Numbered from the stretch's first letter, positions 9,623 to 19,918 are shown. The stretch: DNA of 64,000 nt from Altererythrobacter rubellus (GCF_030284385.1 NZ_CP127221.1:1612001-1676000); one strand, 5' to 3'. A program made the numbers and translations. Notes: generated from the sequence alone by a model not told the origin.

Positions 9623-9874
9623 GTGGGAACGGTCAAAATACCATTTCAACAAACGGTTGATACCAAAAGCGATACAGAAGGCCACGATAGCTAGAACAGC
9701 AGGCCCGATCCATGTGGAACTGTAATCCAATATGCAGTTCGCAGGATCAGCGACGAACTCGCATCCTCCACCACCCATAGCTCCCACCATGAACCAAAGA
9801 ACGGCGAGAGGACTAACTAGGAGGGGGCTTACCAAATAGCCCCACCTTGGGGGTCCGTGGTCACTGAATGCCAT
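9620..9874 (-). CDS. Small membrane protein of unknown function
   Basis: 84 residues with two predicted membrane helices (about residues 12-33 and 55-75), a short Cys-containing loop between them (CEFVADPANC), and a basic C-terminus (RLLKWYFDRSH). I do not recognise a family. It converges on the MaoC gene and lies downstream of mutL on the same strand. It sits between two direct copies of a dispersed repeat, copy A overlapping its stop codon, which raises the question of how it got here. The coding call rests on the clean helices and an ATG start, with no homology evidence. Confidence 0.55.
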   Translation of the reverse strand: MAFSDHGPPRWGYLVSPLLVSPLAVLWFMVGAMGGGGCEFVADPANCILDYSSTWIGPAVLAIVAFCIAFGINRLLKWYFDRSH

Positions 9875-9903
9875 AAGTCACCATACGTTTTTCGATAAGG
9901 TCA

Positions 9904-9925
9904 GCAATTGGGTCGTAAGCGGACA
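9904..9925 (+). repeat. Dispersed intergenic repeat, copy B
   Basis: GCAATTGGGTCGTAAGCGGA and two more bases, in the gap between mutL and the small membrane gene. It overlaps a 6-bp hairpin AGCGGA-cag-TCCGCT just past the mutL stop. Confidence 0.55.
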
Positions 9926-9934
9926 GTCCGCTTT

Positions 9935-11755
9935 CTAGTGCCGCCCGAACAGCTTTTCGACGTCTTCCATGCTGAGTTTTACCCATGTCGGGCGGCCATG
10001 ATTGCATTGCCCTGAACGCGGGGTGGCTTCCATCTCGCGCAGCAGGGCATTCATTTCCTCGACACGAAGCACGCGCCCAGCCCGCACCGATCCGTGGCAC
10101 GCCATGGTCGCGAGCACATGTTCGAGCTTCTCTTCCAGCAACAAAGCTTGCCCGTGCTTGGCGATATCATCGGCCAGATCGGTTAGTAGCGCTTGCGGAT
10201 CGCCCTTGCGCAACGCGTGCGGCATTGCGCGCACCAGCATGGCGGATGGTCCAAACCGCTCGATTACCAGACCGAACTTCGCAAAACCCTCGGCTGCCTC
10301 CTCAAGCCAGTCGCAATCAACCTCGTCCAATTCCACAACATCGGGAACCAGCAGAGCTTGCGAACGTGCCACTGCGTCCCCTGCCCCCGCCGCACGCAAC
10401 CGTTCCAGTACAAGCCGTTCATGCGCTGCATGCTGATCAACCAGCACCAGACCATCAGCTGCTTCAGCAACAATATAGGTGTTTGCCACCTGCCCACGCG
10501 CAACGCCCAGCGGGAATTCCTCTGGCGCTTCCCGCTGTTCGGCCTCTGTCGCCCTGCCCCGCGGCGCGTAGTCATCACGCGCCATCACAACGCTCTCATA
10601 GGCTCGGTATGTCAGGCCCGCGCCGCTTACCCGCGATTGCTGCGCCGACCAGTCACGTCCTTCGAAGATCGAACGCAGGGCCGGCGATGGCTCAGATACT
10701 GGCTCTTGCTGCCAACGTTCCATCGCACCGCGATCCGGCCCCTGAGCGCTGCGCCTGTCACCCGTCCCAAGCGCTTGCCGCAAGCCCGAAACAATAAACC
10801 CGCGCACACCACTGGCATCACGGAAACGAACCTCCGTCTTTGCCGGATGGACGTTCACATCGACGTCTTCGGGCGGCAGTTCGAGAACCAGCGCGAGCAC
10901 TGCATGGCGATCACGCGCCAGCATATCGGCATAGGCCCCGCGCACCGCACCAACCAGCAGCCGGTCTTTCACCGGGCGACCATTGACGAACAAGTATTGA
11001 TGATCAGCCACGCCGCGATTGTATGTCGGCAGACCCGCAACCCCGGTCAATCGCATCACACCGGCGGGGCTTGGTCGCTCAAGATCGATGGCAACGCTGT
11101 TGTCCTTAAGCTCGCGCGCGATAATGCCCGACACGCGGTCGATCAGCGGCTCATCCGCTTGCAGACCGAATATCCGGCGCTCGCCATGCGTCAGAGAGAT
11201 CGCAATGTCAGGCCGCGCCATGGCAAGTCTGCGAACCACATCCAGGCAGGCAGCATACTCGCTGCGCGGCGTGCGCAGGAATTTGCGGCGCGCAGGCACT
11301 TTGGCGAAGAGCTTTTCAACCTTCACGCGTGTGCCGGGCGGTAAAGCAGCTGGCCCTTCTTCAACCATCTGGCCGTGATCGACTATCTTCCGCCATCCAT
11401 CAGCGGCGTCTCTAACGCGGCTCTCGATGGTAAGTTGCGCGACGCTGGCAATTGAAGGCAGCGCTTCGCCGCGAAACCCCAATGTGCTCACCAGCTCGAT
11501 CGCTTCATCCGGCAGCTTGGACGTGGCATGACGTTCAAGCGCGATGGACATTTCCTCCGCACTCATCCCGCAACCATCGTCGACAACCTCGATCTTGCCG
11601 AGCCCGCCTTCAATCAGCTTCACATCGATGCGACTCGCGCCGGCATCAATTGCGTTCTCGACCAATTCCTTGAGCGCGGCTGCCGGTCTTTCGACCACTT
11701 CACCTGCCGCAATACGGTTGATCAGGCTTTCTGGAAGGCGGCGGATTTGCGGCAT
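9935..11755 (-). CDS. mutL: DNA mismatch repair protein MutL
   Basis: 606 residues. It couples MutS mismatch recognition to strand removal. The N-terminal GHKL ATPase is seen as IAAGEVVERPAAALKELVENAIDAG, DDGCGM and GFRGEALPSI. The C-terminal domain carries DQHAAHERLVLE, which fits the endonuclease motif DQHA-x2-E-x4-E, plus ACHGSVRAG and QCNHGRPT. MutL is therefore probably a nicking enzyme, as in bacteria without MutH. Divergent from mreB. Confidence 0.97.
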   Translation of the reverse strand: MPQIRRLPESLINRIAAGEVVERPAAALKELVENAIDAGASRIDVKLIEGGLGKIEVVDDGCGMSAEEMSIALERHATSKLPDEAIELVSTLGFRGEALPSIASVAQLTIESRVRDAADGWRKIVDHGQMVEEGPAALPPGTRVKVEKLFAKVPARRKFLRTPRSEYAACLDVVRRLAMARPDIAISLTHGERRIFGLQADEPLIDRVSGIIARELKDNSVAIDLERPSPAGVMRLTGVAGLPTYNRGVADHQYLFVNGRPVKDRLLVGAVRGAYADMLARDRHAVLALVLELPPEDVDVNVHPAKTEVRFRDASGVRGFIVSGLRQALGTGDRRSAQGPDRGAMERWQQEPVSEPSPALRSIFEGRDWSAQQSRVSGAGLTYRAYESVVMARDDYAPRGRATEAEQREAPEEFPLGVARGQVANTYIVAEAADGLVLVDQHAAHERLVLERLRAAGAGDAVARSQALLVPDVVELDEVDCDWLEEAAEGFAKFGLVIERFGPSAMLVRAMPHALRKGDPQALLTDLADDIAKHGQALLLEEKLEHVLATMACHGSVRAGRVLRVEEMNALLREMEATPRSGQCNHGRPTWVKLSMEDVEKLFGRH

Positions 11756-11861
11756 TTTGACAAGGTAGCGGCCAATCGCTGCAAATTCGAGGCCAGCGGT
11801 GGAAAATACTGTGTGGATCGAACAATTATTTTGGCCTTTTCCCTGGCGATCCGTTAGATAG

Positions 11862-12989
<1,128 letters not shown>

Positions 12990-12992
12990 CTC

Positions 12993-13898
12993 ATGGCGCC
13001 GCCGTCGTCCCGGGCTTCTGGCCACTCACGCAAAGCGCAATACTCACGTTTTACGAGTTATCTGATTGCCGCCGTCGGGGCGGCCATCGGTCTGGTTCTG
13101 CTCGGCATTTCGCTTTGGCAACCAGCGACATTCAGCTCGCTGCGCGGCGTCGCAGGTGATGTCGGTGAACCCGCCGGACAGGCGGTTGCCGTATCACGCG
13201 ACGGAAGCGGAACTGTGCTCGATCGCATTGCCGGATTTTGGAATGCCGGCAAACAAAACGCCGCCCTTCGCGAAGAACTTCAGCTCGCGAGAATTCGACT
13301 GAAGGAGCTGGAGGCGACCGAACAGGAGAATGCGCGGCTCAAGGCACTCCTCGATTTGACCGAGGAAAGTGGAGCGCCCGTCGCTATCAGCCGCATAGTC
13401 GGGTCCAGCGTGGTCAGCGCGCGCAGGTTTGCCTATATCGGAGCAGGTTCCAGGGATGGAGTGCAGGCCGGAATGCCCGTTCGTTCCGAACGAGGAATTC
13501 TGGGCCGCGTTTTCGAAACAGCATCGTCAACCGCACGCGTTCTTTTGCTATCCGACAGTGAGAGTGTTGTCCCAGTGCGGCGGGCTCAGGATGATCTGAT
13601 TGCTTTTGCCGAGGGGCGAGGTGACGGCCTGGTCCGAATTCGCTTGATCAATCTTGGCATCAACCCTGTCGAGGAGGGTGATGTCTTTGTGACGAGTGGC
13701 GCCGGCGGCTATTTCAAGCCAGGCCTCGCCGTCGCGGTGATCCATGAAGTAACCGATGACGGAGGTCTGGCTCGCATGATTGCAGATCCTGCGGGGACTG
13801 ACTTTGTCCGTGTCGAGGCATATTGGGAACCGGAGGCGGTCGAAGCCGCCCAACAGTCGCCTGATCAGATGCTGCAAGGCACGAACGCGCCACAATGA
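12993..13898 (+). CDS. mreC: Rod shape-determining protein MreC
   Basis: 301 residues. An N-terminal cytoplasmic segment and one membrane helix (about residues 23-45) are followed by a periplasmic coiled coil (around 85-115, EELQLARIRLKELEATEQENARL) and the beta-barrel MreC domain (GAGSRDGVQAGMPV, GILGRVFETASSTARVLLLSD). It bridges MreB to PBP2 in the periplasm. Three bp after mreB, and overlapping mreD by 4 bp. Confidence 0.95.
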   Translation: MAPPSSRASGHSRKAQYSRFTSYLIAAVGAAIGLVLLGISLWQPATFSSLRGVAGDVGEPAGQAVAVSRDGSGTVLDRIAGFWNAGKQNAALREELQLARIRLKELEATEQENARLKALLDLTEESGAPVAISRIVGSSVVSARRFAYIGAGSRDGVQAGMPVRSERGILGRVFETASSTARVLLLSDSESVVPVRRAQDDLIAFAEGRGDGLVRIRLINLGINPVEEGDVFVTSGAGGYFKPGLAVAVIHEVTDDGGLARMIADPAGTDFVRVEAYWEPEAVEAAQQSPDQMLQGTNAPQ

Positions 13899-14455
13899 TC
13901 AACAGCGATCTTCAGATGGGCCCGCATCCAAAGTACTCTCGGCGCCAGATCAATCGAGAGCCTTCGCCCTTACTTGCCGCCTCGGTACTCTATGGATCCA
14001 TCATTCTCGCGTCTTGGGTCCCAACATTCCTGGTGACTACCAGCATGCCGTTGGTTCCGCCGATGGGATTTCTCTTGCTAATCGGCTGGCGCCTGATGCG
14101 GCCGGGAACCCTGCCCGCCTGGATCGGCTGTCCACTTGGTGCGATCGACGATCTGGTTAGCGGTCAGCCCTTCGGCAGTGCCATCTTGCTCTGGGCTGTC
14201 ACTCTGCTTGCCTTTGAGTGGTTTGAGAGCCGGTTTCCATGGCGCGGCTTCTTTCAGGATTGGCTTGCAAGCGCAATTGCTTGTGGTTTTTACGTCGTTT
14301 TGGCAGCGCTGGTATCAGGAGCGGTGCTCAGCCTGCCGATTCTTGCAGCAATTACGCCTCAACTCTTGCTGTCGATGGCGCTCTATCCCATGATAGCCGC
14401 CATGGTCGCCACGCTTGATCGCATCCGTCTCATACGCATCAGGGAAATTCGCTGA
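13895..14455 (+). CDS. mreD: Rod shape-determining protein MreD
   Basis: 186 residues, mostly hydrophobic with about five membrane helices. MreD sequences diverge widely, so the call rests on topology, length and its place between mreC (ATGA overlap) and mrdA (stop/start overlap). The segment PPMGFLLLIGWRLMRPG and the IDDLVSGQPFGSA stretch resemble alphaproteobacterial MreD. Confidence 0.9.
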   Translation: MINSDLQMGPHPKYSRRQINREPSPLLAASVLYGSIILASWVPTFLVTTSMPLVPPMGFLLLIGWRLMRPGTLPAWIGCPLGAIDDLVSGQPFGSAILLWAVTLLAFEWFESRFPWRGFFQDWLASAIACGFYVVLAALVSGAVLSLPILAAITPQLLLSMALYPMIAAMVATLDRIRLIRIREIR

Positions 14456-16533
14456 TGGCGCTACGCGGTGCGCGTTCGACACTTAATCCAACGAAGCTGA
14501 AGAATGCCTTCGATCGCCGGAGCTTTGTAGTCGGCACGGCGATGGGCGGGATTGGTGTGCTGCTGGCCGCGCGGATGGCCTATCTCTCGATCGGAGAAAA
14601 TGAAAAATACCGCACGGAAGCGGAAAGCAACCGCGTCAATCTGACTCTAATTCCGCCGCGCCGGGGCTGGATTCTAGATCGCAATGGTGCGCCATTGGCC
14701 TCGAACCGTGCGGATTTTAGGGTCGACATCATTCCGGAGCGAATGAACAACCCCAATGCCACGATTGAGCAATTGGGCGATCTTCTTGGTCTTGAGGCAG
14801 ACCGGATCAGCGACATCAAATCCAAAGTTGAGGGCTCGCGTGGTTTTCGGCCCATCGAAGTTGCCAGCGGTCTCGATTATCATGACTTTGCTGCGGTTAG
14901 CGTCCGCCTGCCGGATTTACCGGGGGTCGTTCCGCAAAGGGGTTTCTCACGGTATTATCCAACCGGTCCTACAGTCGGTCACTTGATCGGCTATGTCGGC
15001 CCGGCATCGGCCGAAGAATACGAGCTGGATCGCAATCCCCTTCTCATTACGCCTGGTTACAAGATTGGCAAAGACGGGATGGAGAAGCAGTTCGAACAGA
15101 CGTTGCGCGGGGTACCCGGTGCCCGCCGTGTCGAGGTTACGGCATCAGGCCGTATTGTGCGCGATCTCGAAACACGTGAGAATATTCAGGGCAATGCTGT
15201 CCGACTGACTATTGACGGGCCATTGCAAGACTATGCCGCGCGGCGGATCGGACTGGAAAGCGGTTCCGTAGTCGTAATGGATTGCCGGACCGGCGATTTG
15301 CTCTGCATGTCGTCCATGCCCAGTTTTGATCCCAACAGCTTTTCTGCAGGCATTGGCAGTATCGAGTATTCGATGCTGCGCGAAGACGAACGGGTTCCCC
15401 TTCGTAACAAGGTCCTGAAGGGACTTTATCCGCCGGGCTCCACCGTCAAGCCAATGGTTTCCATGGCCTTCCTCAAGGAAGGCATCGATCCTGAGGAAAC
15501 CGTGTTTTGCGGTGGGGGATTGCGGGTTGGCAATCGTGTTTTCCGCTGCTGGAACCGGAGCGGGCATGGCCAAGTCAACATGGCCAAGGGCATCTACCAG
15601 AGCTGCGATGTCTATTTCTACCATCTGGCCCAACGCATCGGAATGGACCCGATTGCGGAAATGAACCGCCGTTGCGGCCTGGGCGAAGAATTTCCCTTGC
15701 CGGTCACAAGCCAGTTTTTCGGCACCGTCCCTGATCCGGAATGGAAGCTCAGCAAGTTCGGCCGGGAATGGCAGGCTTTCGACACCGTTAATGCTACCAT
15801 TGGTCAGGGTTATATGCTGGCCAGTCCACTTCAATTGGCGGTCAGCGCCGCTCGGGTCGCGACAGGCAGGCATGTCATGCCGCGCCTGACAATTGATACG
15901 CCGCCCAAGGGCTTCGATCAGGTAGACTTTCCACCCGAGCATGTGGCGTATGTGAGGCAAGCCATGAGCGATGTCGTAAATGGCCCGGGAACCGCAGGGC
16001 GTGGCCGCCTGCCGTTCGATGATATATTGATGGCAGGCAAGACGGGCACTGCACAAGTCGTCTCGCTAAATGTTTCTGACGGCAAAAGCGGGCCGTGGAA
16101 GTACCGCGACCATGGTCTGTTCACTTTCTTCGCACCGTTTGATAATCCGCGCTACGCAGGCGCGGTTGTGATCGAGCATGGCGGTGGATCAGGCGCCGCT
16201 TACCCGATCGCTCGCGATGTAATGACTTTCCTGTTCGACCCGCAACAGGGGTTGGAAAAACTCCGCGCCCTGGAAACCCAATGGGGAGGCAATGCGCAAG
16301 ACCGGCTGTCCGCAAAATACGCGGCATATGCCGAAGCAAGGGGCGAAGTGGTCAGCCCTCCACCTCGGCGCGACGAGGACATATTTGCAAGGGTCGAAGC
16401 CGAAGCACGAAGTGCCGCCGCGCAATCTGAAGCGATTGCCGATCAGGCTGTTGCGCCGCGGCCAGAGGCTGCACCGACTGGCGAACCCCGGCCCAGTCCG
16501 ATCGAATTGATCCGGAACGAGGCGCGACCATGA
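14455..16533 (+). CDS. mrdA: Penicillin-binding protein 2 (elongation transpeptidase)
   Basis: 692 residues. It crosslinks peptidoglycan during elongation as partner of RodA. Seen: a membrane anchor near residues 24-45, dimerisation domain with RRGWILDRNGAPLASN, and transpeptidase motifs SxxK as STVK (Ser about 329), SCD in the SxN position, and KTGTAQV near 529. The C-terminus carries an extra roughly 70-residue low-complexity Ala/Pro/Glu-rich tail that E. coli PBP2 lacks. Overlaps mreD at its start and rodA at its end (ATGA). Confidence 0.96.
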   Translation: MALRGARSTLNPTKLKNAFDRRSFVVGTAMGGIGVLLAARMAYLSIGENEKYRTEAESNRVNLTLIPPRRGWILDRNGAPLASNRADFRVDIIPERMNNPNATIEQLGDLLGLEADRISDIKSKVEGSRGFRPIEVASGLDYHDFAAVSVRLPDLPGVVPQRGFSRYYPTGPTVGHLIGYVGPASAEEYELDRNPLLITPGYKIGKDGMEKQFEQTLRGVPGARRVEVTASGRIVRDLETRENIQGNAVRLTIDGPLQDYAARRIGLESGSVVVMDCRTGDLLCMSSMPSFDPNSFSAGIGSIEYSMLREDERVPLRNKVLKGLYPPGSTVKPMVSMAFLKEGIDPEETVFCGGGLRVGNRVFRCWNRSGHGQVNMAKGIYQSCDVYFYHLAQRIGMDPIAEMNRRCGLGEEFPLPVTSQFFGTVPDPEWKLSKFGREWQAFDTVNATIGQGYMLASPLQLAVSAARVATGRHVMPRLTIDTPPKGFDQVDFPPEHVAYVRQAMSDVVNGPGTAGRGRLPFDDILMAGKTGTAQVVSLNVSDGKSGPWKYRDHGLFTFFAPFDNPRYAGAVVIEHGGGSGAAYPIARDVMTFLFDPQQGLEKLRALETQWGGNAQDRLSAKYAAYAEARGEVVSPPPRRDEDIFARVEAEARSAAAQSEAIADQAVAPRPEAAPTGEPRPSPIELIRNEARP

Positions 16534-17672
16534 GCAGATTCGGCGAGCCCGCCAATACATCGCTCATTCCTGCGCCCATCGCTCGGCTGCCTTGGGGCAT
16601 GCTGATCCCTCTGTTCCTGCTGGTAATGTTCGGCGCAGCCGTGCTCTATTCGGCGGCTGGGGGTGCAATGCAGCCATTTGCCTCCTCTCATCTCATCCGT
16701 TTTGCCGTGTTTATGGTGATGGCTGCCATCATCGCTTCATTGCCACAACCATTCGTGAAGTTCATGACATATCCGGCATACATCGTCGTCCTGCTATTGC
16801 TGCTGGCTGTAGAGATAGTCGGCGCTATCGGCGGGGGAAGCCAGCGCTGGCTCGATCTCGGCTTCATGCGCTTGCAACCATCAGAAATCATGAAACCGAT
16901 AGTTGTTCTGGCCCTGGCGCGGTTCTTCTCATCCCTTCCTCCGGGCATGGTCGGCAGTTGGCAGGCTCTGGCGCTCCCCGGCGTGCTGATCGGATTGCCG
17001 ATGGCGCTTGTCTTGATGCAGCCAGACCTTGGAACCTCGCTTGCGTTGGCATTTGGCGGCGCTGTGGTAATGCTGCTTGCAGGCCTTCCGATCAGATGGT
17101 TCGCAGCCGGTGGCGCAGTCGCAGCGGTAGCCGCGCCGATCGCGTTCTTCTTCGGACTGCAGGATTACCAACAGCGGCGCGTCACAACTTTCCTTGATCC
17201 GGAAAGTGACCCACTCGGCGCCGGATATCACATTACCCAGTCAAAAATTGCGATCGGATCCGGCGGTATTACGGGAAAGGGATTCAATCAGGGATCGCAG
17301 AGCCACCTCAACTACCTCCCCGAGCCGCATACCGACTTCGTCTTTTCAACGATGGCAGAGGAATGGGGCCTGATCGGCGGTCTTTTCGTCATGGCTATGT
17401 TCGCGCTTATCCTGCGTTGGGGTTGGCGTGTTGCCGCTGCATCAAACGATCGATTTTCCATGCTCCTCGCAGGAGGGGCGACAGCCACCATTTTCTTCTA
17501 CATTGCGATCAATCTGATGATGGTGATGGGCTTGACCCCGGTTGTCGGCATCCCGTTGCCGTGGATGAGCCATGGTGGATCGTCGATGCTGACCAATATG
17601 ATCTGCATTGGCCTGTTGATGATAGTGAACCGATGGAATCGGACCGCACCGCGGCGCGGATTGTCGGGCTAG
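16530..17672 (+). CDS. rodA: Peptidoglycan polymerase RodA (SEDS)
   Basis: 380 residues with about ten membrane helices. RodA is the SEDS glycosyltransferase that polymerises lipid II during elongation. Seen: RWLDLGFMRLQPSEIMK, LVLMQPDLGTSLAL, GSGGITGKGFNQGSQSHLNYLPEPHTDFVFS and GIPLPWMSHGGSSM, all SEDS signatures. It overlaps mrdA by 4 bp and ends the operon; no strong terminator is seen before the tRNA gene. Confidence 0.96.
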   Translation: MSRFGEPANTSLIPAPIARLPWGMLIPLFLLVMFGAAVLYSAAGGAMQPFASSHLIRFAVFMVMAAIIASLPQPFVKFMTYPAYIVVLLLLLAVEIVGAIGGGSQRWLDLGFMRLQPSEIMKPIVVLALARFFSSLPPGMVGSWQALALPGVLIGLPMALVLMQPDLGTSLALAFGGAVVMLLAGLPIRWFAAGGAVAAVAAPIAFFFGLQDYQQRRVTTFLDPESDPLGAGYHITQSKIAIGSGGITGKGFNQGSQSHLNYLPEPHTDFVFSTMAEEWGLIGGLFVMAMFALILRWGWRVAAASNDRFSMLLAGGATATIFFYIAINLMMVMGLTPVVGIPLPWMSHGGSSMLTNMICIGLLMIVNRWNRTAPRRGLSG

Positions 17673-17777
17673 GCTTTCAAACGCCTAACAATCGCTTCCA
17701 ATTCGAAACAGCATCGCTATATGAGCCCGTCTATTGATTCGAAGCGGCTTGCTCAAGCTTCTCCGAAAGTCAGGAAT

Positions 17778-17854
<77 letters not shown>

Positions 17855-18032
17855 AAATATCAACGACTTAGAACTGACTCTAGCCCCACCTAAACAGCCA
17901 AAAATCGGTTAGGGTAACAAATGGGGTAACAAACGGCGGCGAACAAACCCCGTTGCCTGACCGGTGCGCCGCGCTAATCTGCGGCAGGGGGTCAGCCTTC
18001 ACCCACCAAGGACAAAAAGGGTCGTACAATTT

Positions 18033-18344
18033 TCAAGGCTGTCTAAGGCAATACTTTCCAGAAGTATACCAACCTGAAGGACAAGAACCGCCAACCTTTG
18101 GGATCGCGATTGCTTCATTTGAAGTGGAAGCGACGCAGTAGTTGCCGCTGCTAAAAAATCCTGAAGGGCAAGAGTTCAATCTCTTAATCGCTCGGCGCGC
18201 ACCCGTCGAAGGGACGCAATACGCCCCACTGGTGAAATATCCGCTCGGGCAGGCGCCGTCTTTCGCCAAAGGCTCGGCATGACACGAAGCCGCCGCGGGA
18301 AGAGAGTAAGAAAGCATTGCTATGAGAATTAAAGCGAGGCGCAT
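18033..18344 (-). CDS. Small secreted Cys-repeat protein
   Basis: 103 residues. A Sec signal peptide (about 1-20, to PAAAS) is followed by three tandem copies of a 12-residue Cys-bounded unit, CPSG-[YFW]-[FY]-[TS]-SG-x-YC, starting at residues 32, 59 and 88. Each unit has two Cys ten residues apart, so paired disulfides in the periplasm or outside the cell are likely; Cys21 is extra. Function unknown and no family recognised. It is the only intact gene inside the tRNA-Lys element remnant, so may be its last cargo. A -10-like TATA-rich stretch lies near 18384 upstream of its start. Confidence 0.65.
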   Translation of the reverse strand: MRLALILIAMLSYSLPAAASCHAEPLAKDGACPSGYFTSGAYCVPSTGARRAIKRLNSCPSGFFSSGNYCVASTSNEAIAIPKVGGSCPSGWYTSGKYCLRQP

Positions 18345-18512
18345 GGACTATCCGAACTAATTTTCAGCGAAGCAGACAGAGGTATATAAGAGCTCATTAA
18401 CAGGACATTATCCTTCGCCGTCATTATCGACAATACCACCAAGTCTGGCTTTGTGCGTTTAGCCAGTTAAGGCGGGCCCGTTCCCGTTTCGACTATTGGT
18501 CCAGGAAGTGTA

Positions 18513-18549
18513 AGCGGATCCTAAGTTCGAACCAAAGTGCGTCCACCAT
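18513..18549 (+). repeat. attR-like degenerate copy of tRNA-Lys 3' end
   Basis: Direct copy of 17818-17854 with four substitutions. The 16 bases from AGTGCGTCCACC onward are intact while the T-stem is not, so it cannot be a working tRNA end. The bases upstream of it do not resemble the rest of the tRNA, which argues for an attachment site rather than a tRNA pseudogene. Confidence 0.65.
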
Positions 18550-18586
18550 TTTTCTCCTCTTAGAGACCCTCCTCCGCGAACACTTA

Positions 18587-18601
18587 CACATCTTGGTGTG
18601 A
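18587..18601 (+). promoter_or_regulatory. Operator-like site 1 upstream of ribB
   Basis: CACATCTTGGTGTGA shares 14 of 15 bases with the site at 18639 and has the same CACA-N6-TGTG inverted arms. It lies 13 bp upstream of the -35 box. Starts of the two sites are 52 bp apart, about five helical turns, so they face the same side of DNA. Confidence 0.55.
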
Positions 18602-18613
18602 AGTTGTGTGGTT

Positions 18614-18641
18614 TTGACAAAGTTCTTACCCTTGATATCAC
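18614..18641 (+). promoter_or_regulatory. Predicted ribB promoter
   Basis: A consensus -35 TTGACA (18614-18619), 16-bp spacer, and a -10-like TATCAC (18636-18641). The -10 lies inside operator-like site 2. The predicted transcript would have a very short leader of about 20 nt and no clear Shine-Dalgarno before ATG 18666. Confidence 0.5.
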
Positions 18642-18655
18642 ATCATGGTGTGATA
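18636..18655 (+). promoter_or_regulatory. Operator-like palindrome 2 over the ribB -10
   Basis: TATCACATCATGGTGTGATA, a 20-bp dyad with only one mismatched pair. It covers the -10 element, where binding of a repressor would block transcription. A further half-site-like CACATCA occurs just inside the gene at 18671. Confidence 0.65.
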
Positions 18656-18665
18656 CTGATAATAA

Positions 18666-19913
18666 ATGGACACATCAATCATCACACGCGTCCGCGAGAT
18701 TATTTCCTCGGGCGAACTCACCAAAGCCGGTCTGGCTCGCGCCTCCGGCCTTCACGCAAACACACTTCGCGAATGCACAGAAGATGGCTGGAACCCCACA
18801 GCTGAAACGTTAGCCAAGCTCGAAAACTTTCTGTCGGGCAACGACGACCGCCCTGCCCTTGTCGGTATCGAGGAAATTATTGACGAGGCCCGGAACGGCC
18901 GGATGTACATTCTGGTCGATGACGAAGACCGGGAGAACGAAGGCGATCTGATCATACCTGCACAGATGGCCACTCCCAATGCTGTCAACTTTATGGCGAC
19001 ATACGGCCGCGGTTTGATCTGTCTGGCGCTGAGTCGCAGCCGGGTTGAAGCCTTGGGGCTTGAACCCATGACCGCGAACAACACTGAAAGTATGCAAACC
19101 GCCTTCACCATTTCGATCGAGGCGAAAGAAGGCGTAACCACCGGCATTTCAGCCGCCGACAGGGCGCGGACAGTCTCTGTCGCGATTGATGCGACCAAGG
19201 GCCCCGGCGACATTGTCAAACCCGGCCATGTGTTCCCTTTGACTGCACGCGATGGCGGGGTTCTGGTGCGCGCCGGACATACCGAAGCAGCGGTAGATAT
19301 TTCGCGCCTTGCGGGGCTCAATCCCTCCGGCGTGATCTGCGAGATCATGAACGAAGATGGCAGCATGGCTCGGCTAGACGATCTGATCGGATTTGCGCGG
19401 AAGCATGACCTCAAAATTGGTACAATCCGCGATCTGATCGAATATCGCCGCCGCAACGACCACTTGGTCGAGCGGGTTAGCGAGCGTACGTTTGAATCCG
19501 ATTATGGCGGGCAGTGGAAACTCATCACCTATCGGAACACCGTCGACGGGAGTGAAGCGCTGGTTCTGCAAAAGGGGCATGTAGTACACGGTGAGCCCAC
19601 TCTTGCCAGGGTGCACCCGATCTCGGTGCTGGACGATGTTCTTGGTCAACCCGGCGAACGCAAACGCGTTTTGCAGCGTTCCATGCAGGCCGTTGGCCAG
19701 CATGGTTCAGGCGTCATCGTTGTCCTTCGCGACCGCCCGGCCACAGGTAGTTATAGCGAAGAGGATGAGATCAGAAATGTGGGCATTGGTTCGCAAATTC
19801 TTGCAGACCTCAAGATCCATGACATGATCCTGCTCAGCAATTCCCAACCCAATGTTGTCGCGATTGAAGGCTATGGCCTCAATATCGTCGACCATATGCC
19901 TATTCCGGAGTGA
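18666..19913 (+). CDS. ribB: HTH-RibBX: DHBP synthase with N-terminal helix-turn-helix
   Basis: 415 residues in three parts. Residues about 18-56 ([20 protein letters not shown] then [12 protein letters not shown]) look like an XRE-type helix-turn-helix. Residues about 66-270 are 3,4-dihydroxy-2-butanone-4-phosphate synthase, with the acidic metal loop [10 protein letters not shown] (85-94), [20 protein letters not shown]-like KPGHVFPL, and HTEAAVD; this makes the four-carbon precursor of riboflavin from ribulose 5-phosphate. Residues about 285-415 resemble GTP cyclohydrolase II but lack its three zinc cysteines and a central block, as in the RibBX variant of proteobacteria. Two dyads in the promoter suggest autoregulation. 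Upstream of ribH with stop/start spacing of a few bases. Confidence 0.9.
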   Translation: MDTSIITRVREIISSGELTKAGLARASGLHANTLRECTEDGWNPTAETLAKLENFLSGNDDRPALVGIEEIIDEARNGRMYILVDDEDRENEGDLIIPAQMATPNAVNFMATYGRGLICLALSRSRVEALGLEPMTANNTESMQTAFTISIEAKEGVTTGISAADRARTVSVAIDATKGPGDIVKPGHVFPLTARDGGVLVRAGHTEAAVDISRLAGLNPSGVICEIMNEDGSMARLDDLIGFARKHDLKIGTIRDLIEYRRRNDHLVERVSERTFESDYGGQWKLITYRNTVDGSEALVLQKGHVVHGEPTLARVHPISVLDDVLGQPGERKRVLQRSMQAVGQHGSGVIVVLRDRPATGSYSEEDEIRNVGIGSQILADLKIHDMILLSNSQPNVVAIEGYGLNIVDHMPIPE

Positions 19914-19918
19914 CTAAA

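Noticed and set aside
10193..11344. 383-residue plus-strand ORF antisense to mutL
   Set aside because: Shadow of mutL; low-complexity His/Arg/Pro-rich translation with no motif.
15145..16056. 303-residue minus-strand ORF inside mrdA
   Set aside because: Shadow of the PBP2 gene, with no start context or domain.
18550..18665. FMN riboswitch before ribB
   Set aside because: The 5' leader is too short and none of the RFN-element conserved blocks are seen; protein operators explain the region better.
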